A stretch of DNA of 64,000 bases. Source: Algoriphagus mannitolivorans DSM 15301. GTDB taxonomy: Bacteria; Bacteroidota; Bacteroidia; Cytophagales; Cyclobacteriaceae. Position 1 is the first letter of the stretch. Every line of letters begins with the position of its first letter. The stretch lies in the NCBI RefSeq assembly GCF_000429425.1, contig NZ_AUBV01000008.1:221358-285357 (forward strand), given 5' to 3'. The notes below the pieces were generated by a model. It ran no database searches and had not been told where the DNA came from. It saw nothing but the letters and a program-made list of their open reading frames with translations. Of this stretch, positions 9,369 to 17,677 are shown one piece after another. Made by a program: the position numbers and the translations under genes.

Positions 9369-11981
9369 TTAGTTTTCTTGGCCTGTAGGTTTATTCAAAA
9401 CGAATCTACCCATCAAAGGCTTCCCAAGATCGGAAATTCCTCTGATTTCCACCAGAATAGGCCCTGTAGGATCATTCAATTCAAATTCTAAGGAAGTCAA
9501 GAGGCTGGAGGGGTCTGTGACCAAATTGGGTCTCCACAGGAGAGTAGGCCGAAAAGGTTTGAGCCAAGGTTTTTCCTCCCGGTATTTTTCGGCTTCCAGA
9601 AATGGCAAATACTCCGAAAAACCTTTGAATTTGAACAGGGTGTAGTTGTTCAAATTTTTGGCTTGCTCTGCACCTGATTTCAGAAAAATAGAGATAATTC
9701 CATTTCTCCCCTGATCTCCATATTGGGGAACCAATCCTCGGATCACTTCCACTCTTTCGATGTTGAAAACATTGATTCCCTCTAAGGCATTGTAGGCTCC
9801 AGAGCTGCCCCCTCCTGCCAGAGTCAGCCCTGAGACTGCATTGACCGGATTTCCATTGACCAAAATCAAGGGTTCACCACTCCTAAAACGGATTGAAACA
9901 TTCGGTGGAGTCCCGCTCACCTGCATCCCAGGAACCTGTCCTACTAAGGCATATAGAAATTGAATCGTGGACCCATTCAGGAAAAGATCTTTGGTCTCTA
10001 CGACTTTGTGAGGTCTTCCATAGATCATGGGTCCAATACTTGCCTCTCTTTTCTCCTCAATGACTGCTTCTTCCAGTAAAATCTCCCCTTCCTGTAGAGG
10101 TCCCATCGGAATCGACGGGGATTTTACTTTTCTGGGGACGATTTCAGGAAACTGGTATTGCTTTGGAATCCAGGAGTCTTGGTAGTTTTTCACCTCCAAA
10201 CTCACATTCCGAATCGGCTGACCTTTTTTGTCCGTAGCCTGGACATTGATTTCAAATTCCCCTTGAAAGGACGAAGGAGGCATTTGGAATTTCCCGTCCA
10301 ACCCTGTCCCAAATGCCCTGATGTCCTCATAGCCATTGATAAAGGCCTTCAAATTTCCCTCTACCGGAGCACCCCTATCATCCAGCAATTGCCCATGAAG
10401 GACTATGCCTTTTTCCAGCGGAAATTCGAATTCTTTTGGCTCTAAGGAAGAAAATTGTAAGGCCATTGCATCAGAAATAGGCTCGATTTCGGGTATAAAA
10501 CCTGTTTGATTCAGATCCACGACCGATACCGAGAGATTGGAAGCCAGAGGTCTTCCATTTTCATCCTGCACCATGACATTCAGTTTAACCTTTTCTCCAG
10601 CTTGGTAAATCTGCTTTTCCGAAAACACCATAACTCCCTGACTGATATCTTCAGGAATACTTCCAAAAGTTTCATCCCGTGGATCCAAAATTTGAATAGG
10701 CTGGACAAATGTCCCTTTCGGATAATTTTTACTCCAAGCCGTGTAAGCTTTGAGGAAAAAGCTCCCCGAACCGGTAAAATCAGCTGGAAGGGTAAAATAT
10801 CCTGAGGCAATTCCACTTTTGATTTCTACAAGCTCATGCTGCCAGAGATAACCTGTGGAATCCACCAGCTCCAGATGGAGAACCTTGCTCAACTCTTCCT
10901 GAAGCAAGGGACTTCCGTAGGCAACATAGCTTTTGAAATAGACCTGTTCGCCTTTCCAGTAGCTTGATCGGTCGGTATGAAGGTAAACTTGCTCCTCCAT
11001 GGCTTGAGGGCTTTTCTCCAAATTCGCAAGCTTGATCAGCCGATCCGCATTGAAATTAGAGGGAATACCGAAGATGGGATTGTATTCTGAAAAATCTCCT
11101 CCCAAAACCAATTCATCCGGTCTTATTGGACTCCCATCCAGATGAAGCGCCAACTTATCGCCCTGATAGCCAATCTCTCCTTGAAAACCTCCAGCCGAAA
11201 TTTGAGTGGGTTGGTTGAATTCCAAATAATATTCCCCAGGATTCTCTCCCATGGAAACCGAAGGATTAGGATTGTTTTTGGTGAAATCCGTTTTCCCTTC
11301 CATCAGGGAGGCTAGAAAGAAGTTGGGAGTTTTTTGGTAAATGGCTAAACGATTCCGCTTTTTAGCTTCCTCCGTTCCCACTTGCTCCGGCAGCTCAAAA
11401 TAAGTCGGAGTGATTATGAGTTGGGATCCAGATCCTAAAATGTAGGGTTCAAAATAGACTGTGACGAGGTAGTATGTCCAATTATTGGAAAAAAACAGAG
11501 GTCCAGCTGAAGAAACCCGAACCGATTTATCTGCTTGGGTTTCAAAGATCACTTTGTCTGGGTTGAGTAAACCGATTTCCTGCTTTTTAAAGTCTCGGCC
11601 TACAAAATCCACCATCACTTGATCCAGAAGTTTTTCTCGGCCTTTGCCATTTAGGTATTCAGGCTTGGGAGAGAAATTATCCAAATGAGTCAAGGAGATC
11701 TTTAGCTCCTGAATTCCCTTTACAACAATGAATTCAGAAAAATCCTGGTAGCCAAATGATCTGGCCTGAATATTCCATTTTCCCTCAGGAACTCCCAGAA
11801 TCATGAAATTCCCTAAAGAATCGGTGAAGGCCTGATAAGTAGTGTTGGGAATAAATACGTGGAGTTCGGCCAATGGGGCTCCGGTTTTTTGATCTTCCAC
11901 CTTTCCGACAATCCGGCCATTCTGCGCTTGGAGACTAAAAAAAGTCCCCAGAAACCATGCTACAAGAGCAATTCTTTTCAT
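9369..11981 (-). CDS. CarboxypepD_reg / MG2-like / TonB-plug protein without barrel (paralogue)
   Basis: An 870-residue protein with the same layout as its downstream neighbour. It has a signal peptide ending in SLQAQ, then a CarboxypepD_reg domain (RIVGKVEDQKTGAPLAELHV). An MG2-like domain follows (VYLHTDRSSYWKGEQVYFKS), then a plug-like segment near residue 680-770 (LYALVGQVPGMQVSG, RFRSGEPLILVNG, YGDQGRNGIISIFLK). A short tail ends in DPTGPILVEIRG, which resembles the neighbour's end. No barrel domain is present. It is first in a three-gene operon, and a terminator separates it from the gltX unit. Function unknown. Confidence 0.8.
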   Translation of the reverse strand: MKRIALVAWFLGTFFSLQAQNGRIVGKVEDQKTGAPLAELHVFIPNTTYQAFTDSLGNFMILGVPEGKWNIQARSFGYQDFSEFIVVKGIQELKISLTHLDNFSPKPEYLNGKGREKLLDQVMVDFVGRDFKKQEIGLLNPDKVIFETQADKSVRVSSAGPLFFSNNWTYYLVTVYFEPYILGSGSQLIITPTYFELPEQVGTEEAKKRNRLAIYQKTPNFFLASLMEGKTDFTKNNPNPSVSMGENPGEYYLEFNQPTQISAGGFQGEIGYQGDKLALHLDGSPIRPDELVLGGDFSEYNPIFGIPSNFNADRLIKLANLEKSPQAMEEQVYLHTDRSSYWKGEQVYFKSYVAYGSPLLQEELSKVLHLELVDSTGYLWQHELVEIKSGIASGYFTLPADFTGSGSFFLKAYTAWSKNYPKGTFVQPIQILDPRDETFGSIPEDISQGVMVFSEKQIYQAGEKVKLNVMVQDENGRPLASNLSVSVVDLNQTGFIPEIEPISDAMALQFSSLEPKEFEFPLEKGIVLHGQLLDDRGAPVEGNLKAFINGYEDIRAFGTGLDGKFQMPPSSFQGEFEINVQATDKKGQPIRNVSLEVKNYQDSWIPKQYQFPEIVPRKVKSPSIPMGPLQEGEILLEEAVIEEKREASIGPMIYGRPHKVVETKDLFLNGSTIQFLYALVGQVPGMQVSGTPPNVSIRFRSGEPLILVNGNPVNAVSGLTLAGGGSSGAYNALEGINVFNIERVEVIRGLVPQYGDQGRNGIISIFLKSGAEQAKNLNNYTLFKFKGFSEYLPFLEAEKYREEKPWLKPFRPTLLWRPNLVTDPSSLLTSLEFELNDPTGPILVEIRGISDLGKPLMGRFVLNKPTGQEN

Positions 11982-12007
11982 ATTAAAAGTTTTGAACGCC
12001 TTAAAAA

Positions 12008-12037
12008 TAAAAAAGCTCCAAATTAAATGGAGCTTTT
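12008..12037 (-). terminator. Terminator of the gltX unit
   Basis: AAAAGCTCCA (12011-12020) pairs perfectly with TGGAGCTTTT (12028-12037). On the minus strand it is followed by a T-rich run, so it ends transcription coming from gltX and the 61-residue gene. Confidence 0.8.
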
Positions 12038-12058
12038 AGTTAGATTATTTTAATTTTT

Positions 12059-12244
12059 TTAAGAATCCTGAAGATCGTCTCGGTCTTTCAACTTTTTGTC
12101 TTCTACATTCTTGTTCAGGAATTCATTGATTTTATCGATCGGTAAGGTGGAAGAAATCTCCCCAAAGGAATTGATTTCCATCTTGAATCCTTTGAGTTCT
12201 TCGTGAACCTTCGGGTCTGACTCTTTTTTCTTTTTCTTGCTCAT
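12059..12244 (-). CDS. Small charged hypothetical protein (61 aa)
   Basis: A 61-residue, highly charged protein: a lysine-rich start (MSKKKKKESDPKVHEELKGF), a middle part with FKMEINSFGEISSTLPIDKI, and an acidic end. It starts 1 nt after the gltX stop, is in the same operon and is followed by a terminator, which supports a real gene. Similar short ORFs follow gltX or related genes in other Bacteroidota, as far as I recall. Function unknown. Confidence 0.65.
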   Translation of the reverse strand: MSKKKKKESDPKVHEELKGFKMEINSFGEISSTLPIDKINEFLNKNVEDKKLKDRDDLQDS

Positions 12245-12245
12245 G

Positions 12246-13784
12246 TTATCCTACGATAGGTAATTGATCTAACGCAAAGCGGATTCTTTTGGCCACTTCT
12301 TGTGAACCTAAGATAGCAAAAACCTCCATCAAATCAGGACCACCACCCATTCCGGTCACCGCCAAACGCACGGCTTGCATCACTTTTCCCAGCTTGATTC
12401 CCTCGGCTTCCGCGGTTGATTCCAGCAGGCTTTTCGCACTTACTGCATCGAATGTGCCAGTAAATCCATCCAAAGCCACGGCGTAACTTCCAAGCAGGTT
12501 CACCGCATCGGTATTCCATTTTTTGGCGGCTACTTCGGAATCAAATTCGGAAGGGGCGATTAGGATAAAGCGGCTTTCCTTCCACAGTTCGGCAGGGAAA
12601 GTCACCCTGTCTTTGACCAGATTAACAATAGCTGTGGCCTTTTCAGCCGGAATATCTACTCCCTCAGCTTTTGCAAAGGCAGTTAAGAAATTACCCAGCT
12701 CTTCGCTTGGCTTGGATCTTAGGTATTGTTCATTGAACCACCTGGCTTTAGCGATGTCAAACTTGGTTCCTGACTTGCCGATCCGATCTATGGTGAATGC
12801 TTCCACAAGCTCCTCCAAGGAAAAGATCTCCCGGTCATCTCCGGGATTCCAGCCTAAGAAAGCTAGGAAGTTCAGAAATGCATCCGGCAAATAGCCTTGC
12901 TCCCGGAAGCCTGGAGAATTTTCTCCAGTTACCGGATCTGTCCAATTCAAAGGGAAAACCGGGAAGCCCAACTTATCCCCATCCCGCTTGCTCAATTTGC
13001 CATTGCCATCCGGCTTCAGCAATAAAGGCAAATGCGCAAACTGAGGCATGGTGGATTCCCAGCCAAAGAACTTATATAACAATACATGCAAAGGTGCAGA
13101 TGGCAACCATTCTTCTCCGCGGATCACATGGGTAATTCCCATCAGGTGGTCGTCCACGATATTTGCCAAATGGTAGGTTGGCATGCCGTCTGATTTCATC
13201 AGGACTTTGTCGTCCAAGGTGGAGCTATGCACCATCACCCAACCACGAATTAGGTCATTCAGTCGAACTTCTTCTTTCAAAGGGATTTTCACCCTAATCA
13301 CATAAGGATCTCCAGATTCCAATCTGGCCTTCACTTCTTCGGCAGGAAGAGTAAGGGAGTTTTTCATCTGGGTACGGGTGATGCCATTGTACTGAGGCTG
13401 AACGACACGAGCAGCAGTCAAGCGCTCCCGCATGGCTTCGAGCTCCTCAGCGGTATCAAAGGCATAGTAGGCATGGCCCTTCTCTATTAAGTCCAAGGCG
13501 TACTGCTTGTACATTTCCTTGCGCTCCGATTGCCGGTAAGGTCCTACGTTGCCGGGCTTCCAGGGGCTTTCCTCCGGAGCAATGCCCAACCATTCCAGAG
13601 ATTCCTTGATGTAGTCCTCTGCTCCAGGCACAAATCTACCCTGATCAGTATCCTCAATTCGGAGTAGGAATTTCCCTCCCATTTTTTTGGCAAAAAGGTA
13701 GTTATACAAGGCAGTTCGGACACCTCCGATATGGAGTGGTCCTGTAGGAGATGGGGCGAATCGTACGCGAACTTCTCTGGACAT
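12246..13784 (-). CDS. gltX: Glutamate--tRNA ligase
   Basis: Charges tRNA-Glu with glutamate in the cytoplasm. It is a class I synthetase of 512 residues, the usual length. The HIGH-type motif is in RFAPSPTGPLHIGGVRTA at the N-terminus and the KMSKS-type motif is GKLSKRDGDKLGFP in the middle. The C-terminal anticodon-binding helical domain is intact. The start follows a TAnnTTTG box by about 60 nt. A 61-residue gene follows after 1 nt. Confidence 0.97.
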   Translation of the reverse strand: MSREVRVRFAPSPTGPLHIGGVRTALYNYLFAKKMGGKFLLRIEDTDQGRFVPGAEDYIKESLEWLGIAPEESPWKPGNVGPYRQSERKEMYKQYALDLIEKGHAYYAFDTAEELEAMRERLTAARVVQPQYNGITRTQMKNSLTLPAEEVKARLESGDPYVIRVKIPLKEEVRLNDLIRGWVMVHSSTLDDKVLMKSDGMPTYHLANIVDDHLMGITHVIRGEEWLPSAPLHVLLYKFFGWESTMPQFAHLPLLLKPDGNGKLSKRDGDKLGFPVFPLNWTDPVTGENSPGFREQGYLPDAFLNFLAFLGWNPGDDREIFSLEELVEAFTIDRIGKSGTKFDIAKARWFNEQYLRSKPSEELGNFLTAFAKAEGVDIPAEKATAIVNLVKDRVTFPAELWKESRFILIAPSEFDSEVAAKKWNTDAVNLLGSYAVALDGFTGTFDAVSAKSLLESTAEAEGIKLGKVMQAVRLAVTGMGGGPDLMEVFAILGSQEVAKRIRFALDQLPIVG

Positions 13785-13846
13785 GGGAATAAAATTCTGG
13801 ACAAATAACCCGAAAAATCGGGCATGGGTTTCTAGAAATCAGGGGG

Positions 13847-13854
13847 CAAAGATA
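13847..13854 (-). promoter_or_regulatory. -7 box of the gltX promoter
   Basis: TATCTTTG on the minus strand (plus-strand CAAAGATA at 13847-13854) matches TAnnTTTG and lies 63 nt ahead of the gltX start. No clear -33 TTTG was seen at the expected distance, so the call rests on the -7 box and its position. Confidence 0.5.
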
Positions 13855-13979
13855 GGGAATTGTGGAGGAAAGGGGGAAAGATTGGAAAAGAAGAGAGTAA
13901 GGTGCTGAAAAAATTTAATTCATTGAGGGATTAGACTTCTCGAAATGGATGAGATTCAAACAAATACCATTATCTAAAA

Positions 13980-14004
13980 TATAATTGGTGTATATTTACA
14001 CCAA
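13980..14004 (+). promoter_or_regulatory. Operator/promoter of the ParDE pair
   Basis: A perfect inverted repeat, TTGGTGTA (13985-13992), TATT, TACACCAA (13997-14004), ends 12 nt before the antitoxin start. A TATAAT-like box (13980-13985) and a TAnnTTTn box (13991-13998) overlap it. This is the expected layout for autorepression of a toxin-antitoxin operon by a ribbon-helix-helix antitoxin. The binding itself is inferred. Confidence 0.55.
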
Positions 14005-14016
14005 ATATGCGCAGCT

Positions 14017-14253
14017 ATGGCACGACAAACAATCACTGTAACTGAACCGAATGATCGCTGGTTGAAACAGAAAATTGAGGAAAATGAATATGCCAGCAAA
14101 AGTGAATTAATCAACGATCTTATCCGTAGACAGAGAGAGCTAGAATCAGAACGAAATTGGCTTAGGAACGAACTGATCAAAGGGGAAAAAAGTGGCCTGT
14201 CCACTAAATCAATGGCTGAGATTCTGGAAGAAGCCAAAAAACGGTCCAAATAA
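14017..14253 (+). CDS. ParD-type antitoxin, ribbon-helix-helix
   Basis: A 78-residue antitoxin-like protein. The N-terminal beta strand and two helices (RQTITVTEPNDRWLKQKI, then EYASKSELINDLIRRQREL) form a ribbon-helix-helix DNA-binding fold. The C-terminal half (about 45-78) would wrap the toxin. It starts 5 nt before the toxin gene and has an inverted repeat in its promoter. It probably neutralises the downstream ParE-like toxin and represses its own operon. Confidence 0.85.
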   Translation: MARQTITVTEPNDRWLKQKIEENEYASKSELINDLIRRQRELESERNWLRNELIKGEKSGLSTKSMAEILEEAKKRSK

Positions 14254-14258
14254 ATCCC

Positions 14259-14531
14259 ATGCCGTATTCACTTAGTCTTCAGGCTGAGGAAGACCTGATA
14301 CAAATCTACCTTTACGGATTGCATAGGTTTGGAGAAATTCAAGCTGAGCGCTACTTCCATTCCCTGGAAAAAACCTTTGAGAGGATAGCCAAAAATCCTG
14401 AAATGTACCCAATGGCTGATGAAATAAGGGTTGGCTATCGATTTTGTTTACACGGGTCACACACCATCTATTTCAAGGAGTCAGAGCAAATTCAGATCAT
14501 TCGAATAATCGGAAGACAGCAGTTTCGTTGA
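14259..14531 (+). CDS. ParE-type toxin
   Basis: A 90-residue protein of the RelE/ParE superfamily. The start YSLSLQAEEDLIQIYLYGLHRFG, the middle ERIAKNPEMYPMADEIRVGY and the ending IQIIRIIGRQQF follow the usual ParE order of two helices and a beta sheet. ParE toxins poison DNA gyrase, but the target here is not shown by the sequence. The gene lies 5 nt after its antitoxin and ends before a perfect terminator stem. This module opens the accessory island. Confidence 0.85.
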   Translation: MPYSLSLQAEEDLIQIYLYGLHRFGEIQAERYFHSLEKTFERIAKNPEMYPMADEIRVGYRFCLHGSHTIYFKESEQIQIIRIIGRQQFR

Positions 14532-14600
14532 TCTTTATGGACAATACCTTACTGAGGGAATTATTTTTTTGAAAAAAGTTCTAAGATTCAGATTAACACT

Positions 14601-14627
14601 AGGTGGAATTTGTAATTCCACCTTTTT
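14601..14627 (+). terminator. Terminator of the ParDE operon
   Basis: AGGTGGAATT (14601-14610), loop TGT, and AATTCCACCT (14614-14623) form a perfect 10-bp stem followed by a T run. Confidence 0.85.
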
Positions 14628-14793
14628 ACCCTAATGAATTTGCAATTGTACTTCTTTCATTTGGTCAATTACCAGTAACATGGGAAAGAGATTATTTCAA
14701 AAATGGTAAAAAAAATTACCTGAAAACTATTGACTTATTTACTCCAATTTCTCACATTCAAGAAGTTTTTAATCAATAACCTAATTACATTTT

Positions 14794-16379
14794 ATGAAAA
14801 ACACTTTTGCCCCCCCCAAGTACAAATTCCTAGGTAGATTTTTCTACTATCCAATTCTCGGATTCATGCTTGCTTTATCACTTCTCTTCACTTCTTGTGT
14901 GGATGAACCTGAGGCACCCAAACTCAAACTAGAAGAATCTGGCCAAATCCAACAGGTCAAATCCTGGTTTGAAGCCAACAAAACCAAACTTCGCCTACCG
15001 GAGAAAGGCAATAACCTTAGAACTGATTCTCAATAACTAATTCTCCCATTTTTTGAAAAGGAGCCCGACTGGGATAAGTTTCACCATTATTACTTCCCGG
15101 ATGGAAGAGAGGTATTTGAGATGAATTTGACAAATTCTCAAATATTCTTTCCGAAAGAAGACAATAGCGAAAACCATGACCAAGTTGCCAAAAGAGTAAT
15201 TCAAAACATCCTCTTTGTGAAACATCCTACAGAAAATAGGTTTGACCCTTTAATTGTACGGTATTTCCCAACCGATGAAAGCTCCAAACGGGATTTCAAG
15301 GATTTTAATTACCAGCAAATTGATGAAAAATGGAGCGGATCCGTTGACATTTTTACTTATGATGAACACTACTTTATCGGATTCGAAATTGATGCTGGAC
15401 AAGTTTTAGGTACCCGAAAAATGGAGGTGATTCCAAATGGACAGCGAAAATCATTCTCCAAAGAAAATTTAGACTACAAGTGTACGATTGTAGAAATTGA
15501 AACTACTTGGGTCCAATTCACTTACATAAAGGAGACAAATACTTGGTATGTACAAACACTTTCTCCAACCTCTTCAACCTCATATTATTGTCCTATGGAA
15601 TCTGGGATTGATTCCTCCAATTCTCCGGGAACAACTTACACTTATCCAGACTACACCACCTCATTGGGAGGCGGAGCTGGTGGCTACAATCCTCCAGATG
15701 TTCCAATGCCAAGATTGACAATCTATATTGATCCAAGTTTTTCATCAAACTCAAAATTAAAATGTGTCCAAGAAATACTTTCATTAAGTAAGTTTGTTTC
15801 GAGTCTTGCTGAATTCCAAAATAAAACTTCCCCAAAAAATGTTACTTTAAAAGTTGGTAATACAATAAATCCAAATGCCAATGCAGAAACTGACGGAAGG
15901 ACTTATGGGCATAATAATATTGTCATAACCTTTAATATCGACAAAGTGAATAACATGAAATCTTTGGAGGTTGCAAGAGTACTTCTCCATGAAATTATTC
16001 ATGCAGAAATATTCAATGCTGTTGGAGAAAAAAGAGGTTCAATTCTTATAGGAAATTTCAACACAATTTCGAAGAATATAAAAGGATATATTATAATGAT
16101 ACAGACCAACAACACAATTTTATGGCCGAATACTTAGTTCAAAATATTGCTTCAGTTTTGAAAGAAATCCACCCCTTATTAGGAGCAAACGAATTCTATA
16201 ATAATGTAGGAGGTACAAATAAATGGCCAAAAGGAATTAATCCTGACTTTTATACTACAATTGCTTGGCATGGACTTTATACTAGCAAAGAATGGAACGA
16301 AATGGATTTTTATAAACGTGATTATTTACAAAAACTTCAAGACTTAGACAGAAGTTTAACTAATACTTGCTTAAAATGA
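14794..16379 (+). pseudogene. Broken lipoprotein with zinc-protease-like C-terminal domain
   Basis: The reading frame begins at 14794 with a lipoprotein signal (LALSLLFTSC). It meets a TAA at 15034-15036 and continues in the same frame with clear coding character (LILPFFEKEPDWDKFHHYYF) through 15121 and on. Near residue 398 lies a zinc-binding motif HEIIH (VARVLLHEIIHAEIF). At about 16050-16062 the frame shifts: the old frame soon ends at 16137, while frame 3 reads FEEYKRIYYNDTDQQHNF, then MAEYLVQN and on to 16379. One nonsense codon and one frameshift therefore split a single gene of about 528 codons. An 8-C run at 14810-14817 sits near the start. A conserved N-terminal half, a PPDVPMPRL linker and a protease-like C-terminus suggest a polymorphic toxin-like protein (inference). 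Pieces such as 15121-16137 could still be translated. Confidence 0.75.
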
Positions 16380-16840
16380 AAAATATACTGAAAAAAAACA
16401 CACTCATTTTACTATTTTTTTTATTAAGCTCATGCAATAAGCAGATTGATGGTAAAATTGATTTGACAATAGACAAATCTAATGATTTTCCAAATTTGGG
16501 AGACACTCTACTTATTGTATTTAGCACTGAAGATTCCTTTTCATATAAAAGAAAGGAAAATATAGACGATAAATCCATTTATTATTATAGAAAAAATTTC
16601 AAAGAAAGCCCTAATCTAATTGTCAATATAGGAAACAACTATAATCACAGAAAAATTAATATTCATATAAATAATATAAATAAATATCCAATTTTGTATG
16701 ATTCCAATACTAATTTTAACACATGGGCAAATCAAAGTTATAAATATTATTTTCTTATCGAAAAGAAAGAATTATTTAATGCGCATTCTGACAGTCTCAA
16801 ATTTCTAGAGGTTTCATTTAGTGCGAAAGGAGAAATTTAA
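16376..16840 (+). CDS. Small lipoprotein, candidate immunity protein (copy 1)
   Basis: A 154-residue protein with a lipoprotein signal (ILLFFLLSSCNKQ). It is AT-rich and belongs to no family I recognise. Its ATG overlaps the stop of the broken protease-like gene (ATGA at 16376-16379), so the two were translationally coupled. This is the arrangement expected of an effector with its immunity protein. A paralogue follows at 16910, and the final 57 bases of coding sequence are identical in both. Shared blocks are DKSNDFP, GDTL, Y-RKNF, SPNLI and the YDS-W-YFLIEK-ELF pattern. A TTG at 16367 is an alternative start. Confidence 0.75.
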   Translation: MKNILKKNTLILLFFLLSSCNKQIDGKIDLTIDKSNDFPNLGDTLLIVFSTEDSFSYKRKENIDDKSIYYYRKNFKESPNLIVNIGNNYNHRKINIHINNINKYPILYDSNTNFNTWANQSYKYYFLIEKKELFNAHSDSLKFLEVSFSAKGEI

Positions 16841-16861
16841 ATGTTGACTATAAATAAATAC
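16784..16861 (+). repeat. 78-bp direct repeat, copy 1 (copy 2 at 17321-17398)
   Basis: Bases 16784-16861 are identical to 17321-17398, 537 bp apart. Each copy covers the last 19 codons of a small lipoprotein gene (HSDSLKFLEVSFSAKGEI and stop) plus 21 bp after the stop. Upstream of the repeat the two genes diverge strongly. The identity therefore points to recent local recombination or gene conversion rather than an undisturbed recent duplication. Confidence 0.95.
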
Positions 16862-16913
16862 ACAAGATCTTCAGGATTTAGATAACCGTTTAACCAAAAC
16901 TTGCATCCAATGA
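16860..16913 (+). pseudogene. Leftover 3' end of a protease-like gene before copy 2
   Basis: In frame 16860-16913 the sequence reads TQDLQDLDNRLTKTCIQ then stop. This matches the end of the broken protease-like gene (LQDLDRSLTNTCLK then stop at 16379). The ATGA overlap with the next lipoprotein start (16910) is also kept. It is a remnant of a second effector C-terminus, showing that the duplicated unit was effector tail plus lipoprotein. Confidence 0.75.
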
Positions 16914-17377
16914 GAATTTACTTCTTAAAGTCAATTTGTATGATTTTGGCAGGGTTTTTCTTAACTTCTTGCAATGAGCAAATCAATCAAAAACATATTT
17001 TGAAAATCGATAAATCGAACGATTTCCCAGAAATTGGTGACACATTGATAATTGTACTAAATACTGAAGATTCTCTTTCCTTTCGAAGATCGGAACTAAT
17101 TGAGGAAAAAACTTATATACACTATCGAAAAAACTTTATTAAATCTCCTAATTTGATAATTAATTTAGGACATTATCCTGATCAAACAATATTATACCTC
17201 CAAAAACATGAATTATCTAGATTTTCTGTTCTATACGATTCCGCTCTAGATTTCAATAGATGGTTTTATCTAAGTTATAATTCTTATTTCCTTATAGAAA
17301 AGCAAGAGTTATTTAATGCACATTCTGACAGTCTCAAATTTCTAGAGGTTTCATTTAGTGCGAAAGGAGAAATTTAA
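16910..17377 (+). CDS. Small lipoprotein, candidate immunity protein (copy 2)
   Basis: A 155-residue paralogue of the gene at 16376. The lipoprotein signal is ILAGFFLTSCNEQ. Aligned blocks are KIDKSNDFPEIGDTLIIVLN, TEDSLSFRR, HYRKNF, KSPNLIINLGH, VLYDSALDFNRW and YFLIEKQELFNAHSD. Its start overlaps the vestigial effector tail by ATGA. The N-terminal two thirds differ widely from copy 1 while the last 19 codons are identical at the DNA level. The function is unrecognised; an orphan immunity role is inference. TTG at 16901 is an alternative start. Confidence 0.75.
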   Translation: MRIYFLKSICMILAGFFLTSCNEQINQKHILKIDKSNDFPEIGDTLIIVLNTEDSLSFRRSELIEEKTYIHYRKNFIKSPNLIINLGHYPDQTILYLQKHELSRFSVLYDSALDFNRWFYLSYNSYFLIEKQELFNAHSDSLKFLEVSFSAKGEI

Positions 17378-17401
17378 ATGTTGACTATAAATAAATACCC
17401 A

Positions 17402-17602
17402 TCAAATTGAAATAGGCACAAGTGGTGAAGTTATGAAATTTGGAAATTTCGGTAGCGGCCCGAAAAGTGTGTAAGTGGTAGAAAAAGTTACTCTAGAGTT
17501 TTTAGGACTCCGTCTAAGTATAGTCTCATCTTTGAAGCTCCGAAGTTCAATTGGACACATTGTGATAATATTAGGATAATCGGAAAACAACGGTTTTATT
17601 GA
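17402..17602 (+). pseudogene. Decayed coding remnant
   Basis: Two frames show protein-like sequence. The first, starting near 17402, reads HQIEIGTSGEVMKFGNFGSG up to a stop at about 17480. The other reads VSGRKSYSRVFRTPSKYSLI, then FEAPKFNWTHCDNIRIIGKQ and RFY with a stop at about 17602. Together they look like the C-terminal part of one gene with a frameshift. The end IRIIGKQRF resembles the end of the ParE-like toxin (IRIIGRQQF), but the rest does not clearly match. It sits where an effector would stand in front of the lipoprotein-like gene at 17678. Confidence 0.45.
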
Positions 17603-17677
17603 TTTAAGATAAGGAAAATTCTCTCTTTAAAGAGAACTTAGTAGGTTAATTACGAATTCATTTTGTATCTATCAATC

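Noticed and set aside
13809..13822. CCCGA-AAAA-TCGGG hairpin in the gltX leader
   Set aside because: The 5-bp stem has no U tract and no anti-terminator partner; a T-box is not expected here. It is most likely chance.
17402..17590. 62-codon ORF on the minus strand
   Set aside because: It is antisense to better coding signal on the plus strand (coherent peptides in two frames), has no promoter or partner, and does not resemble a protein.
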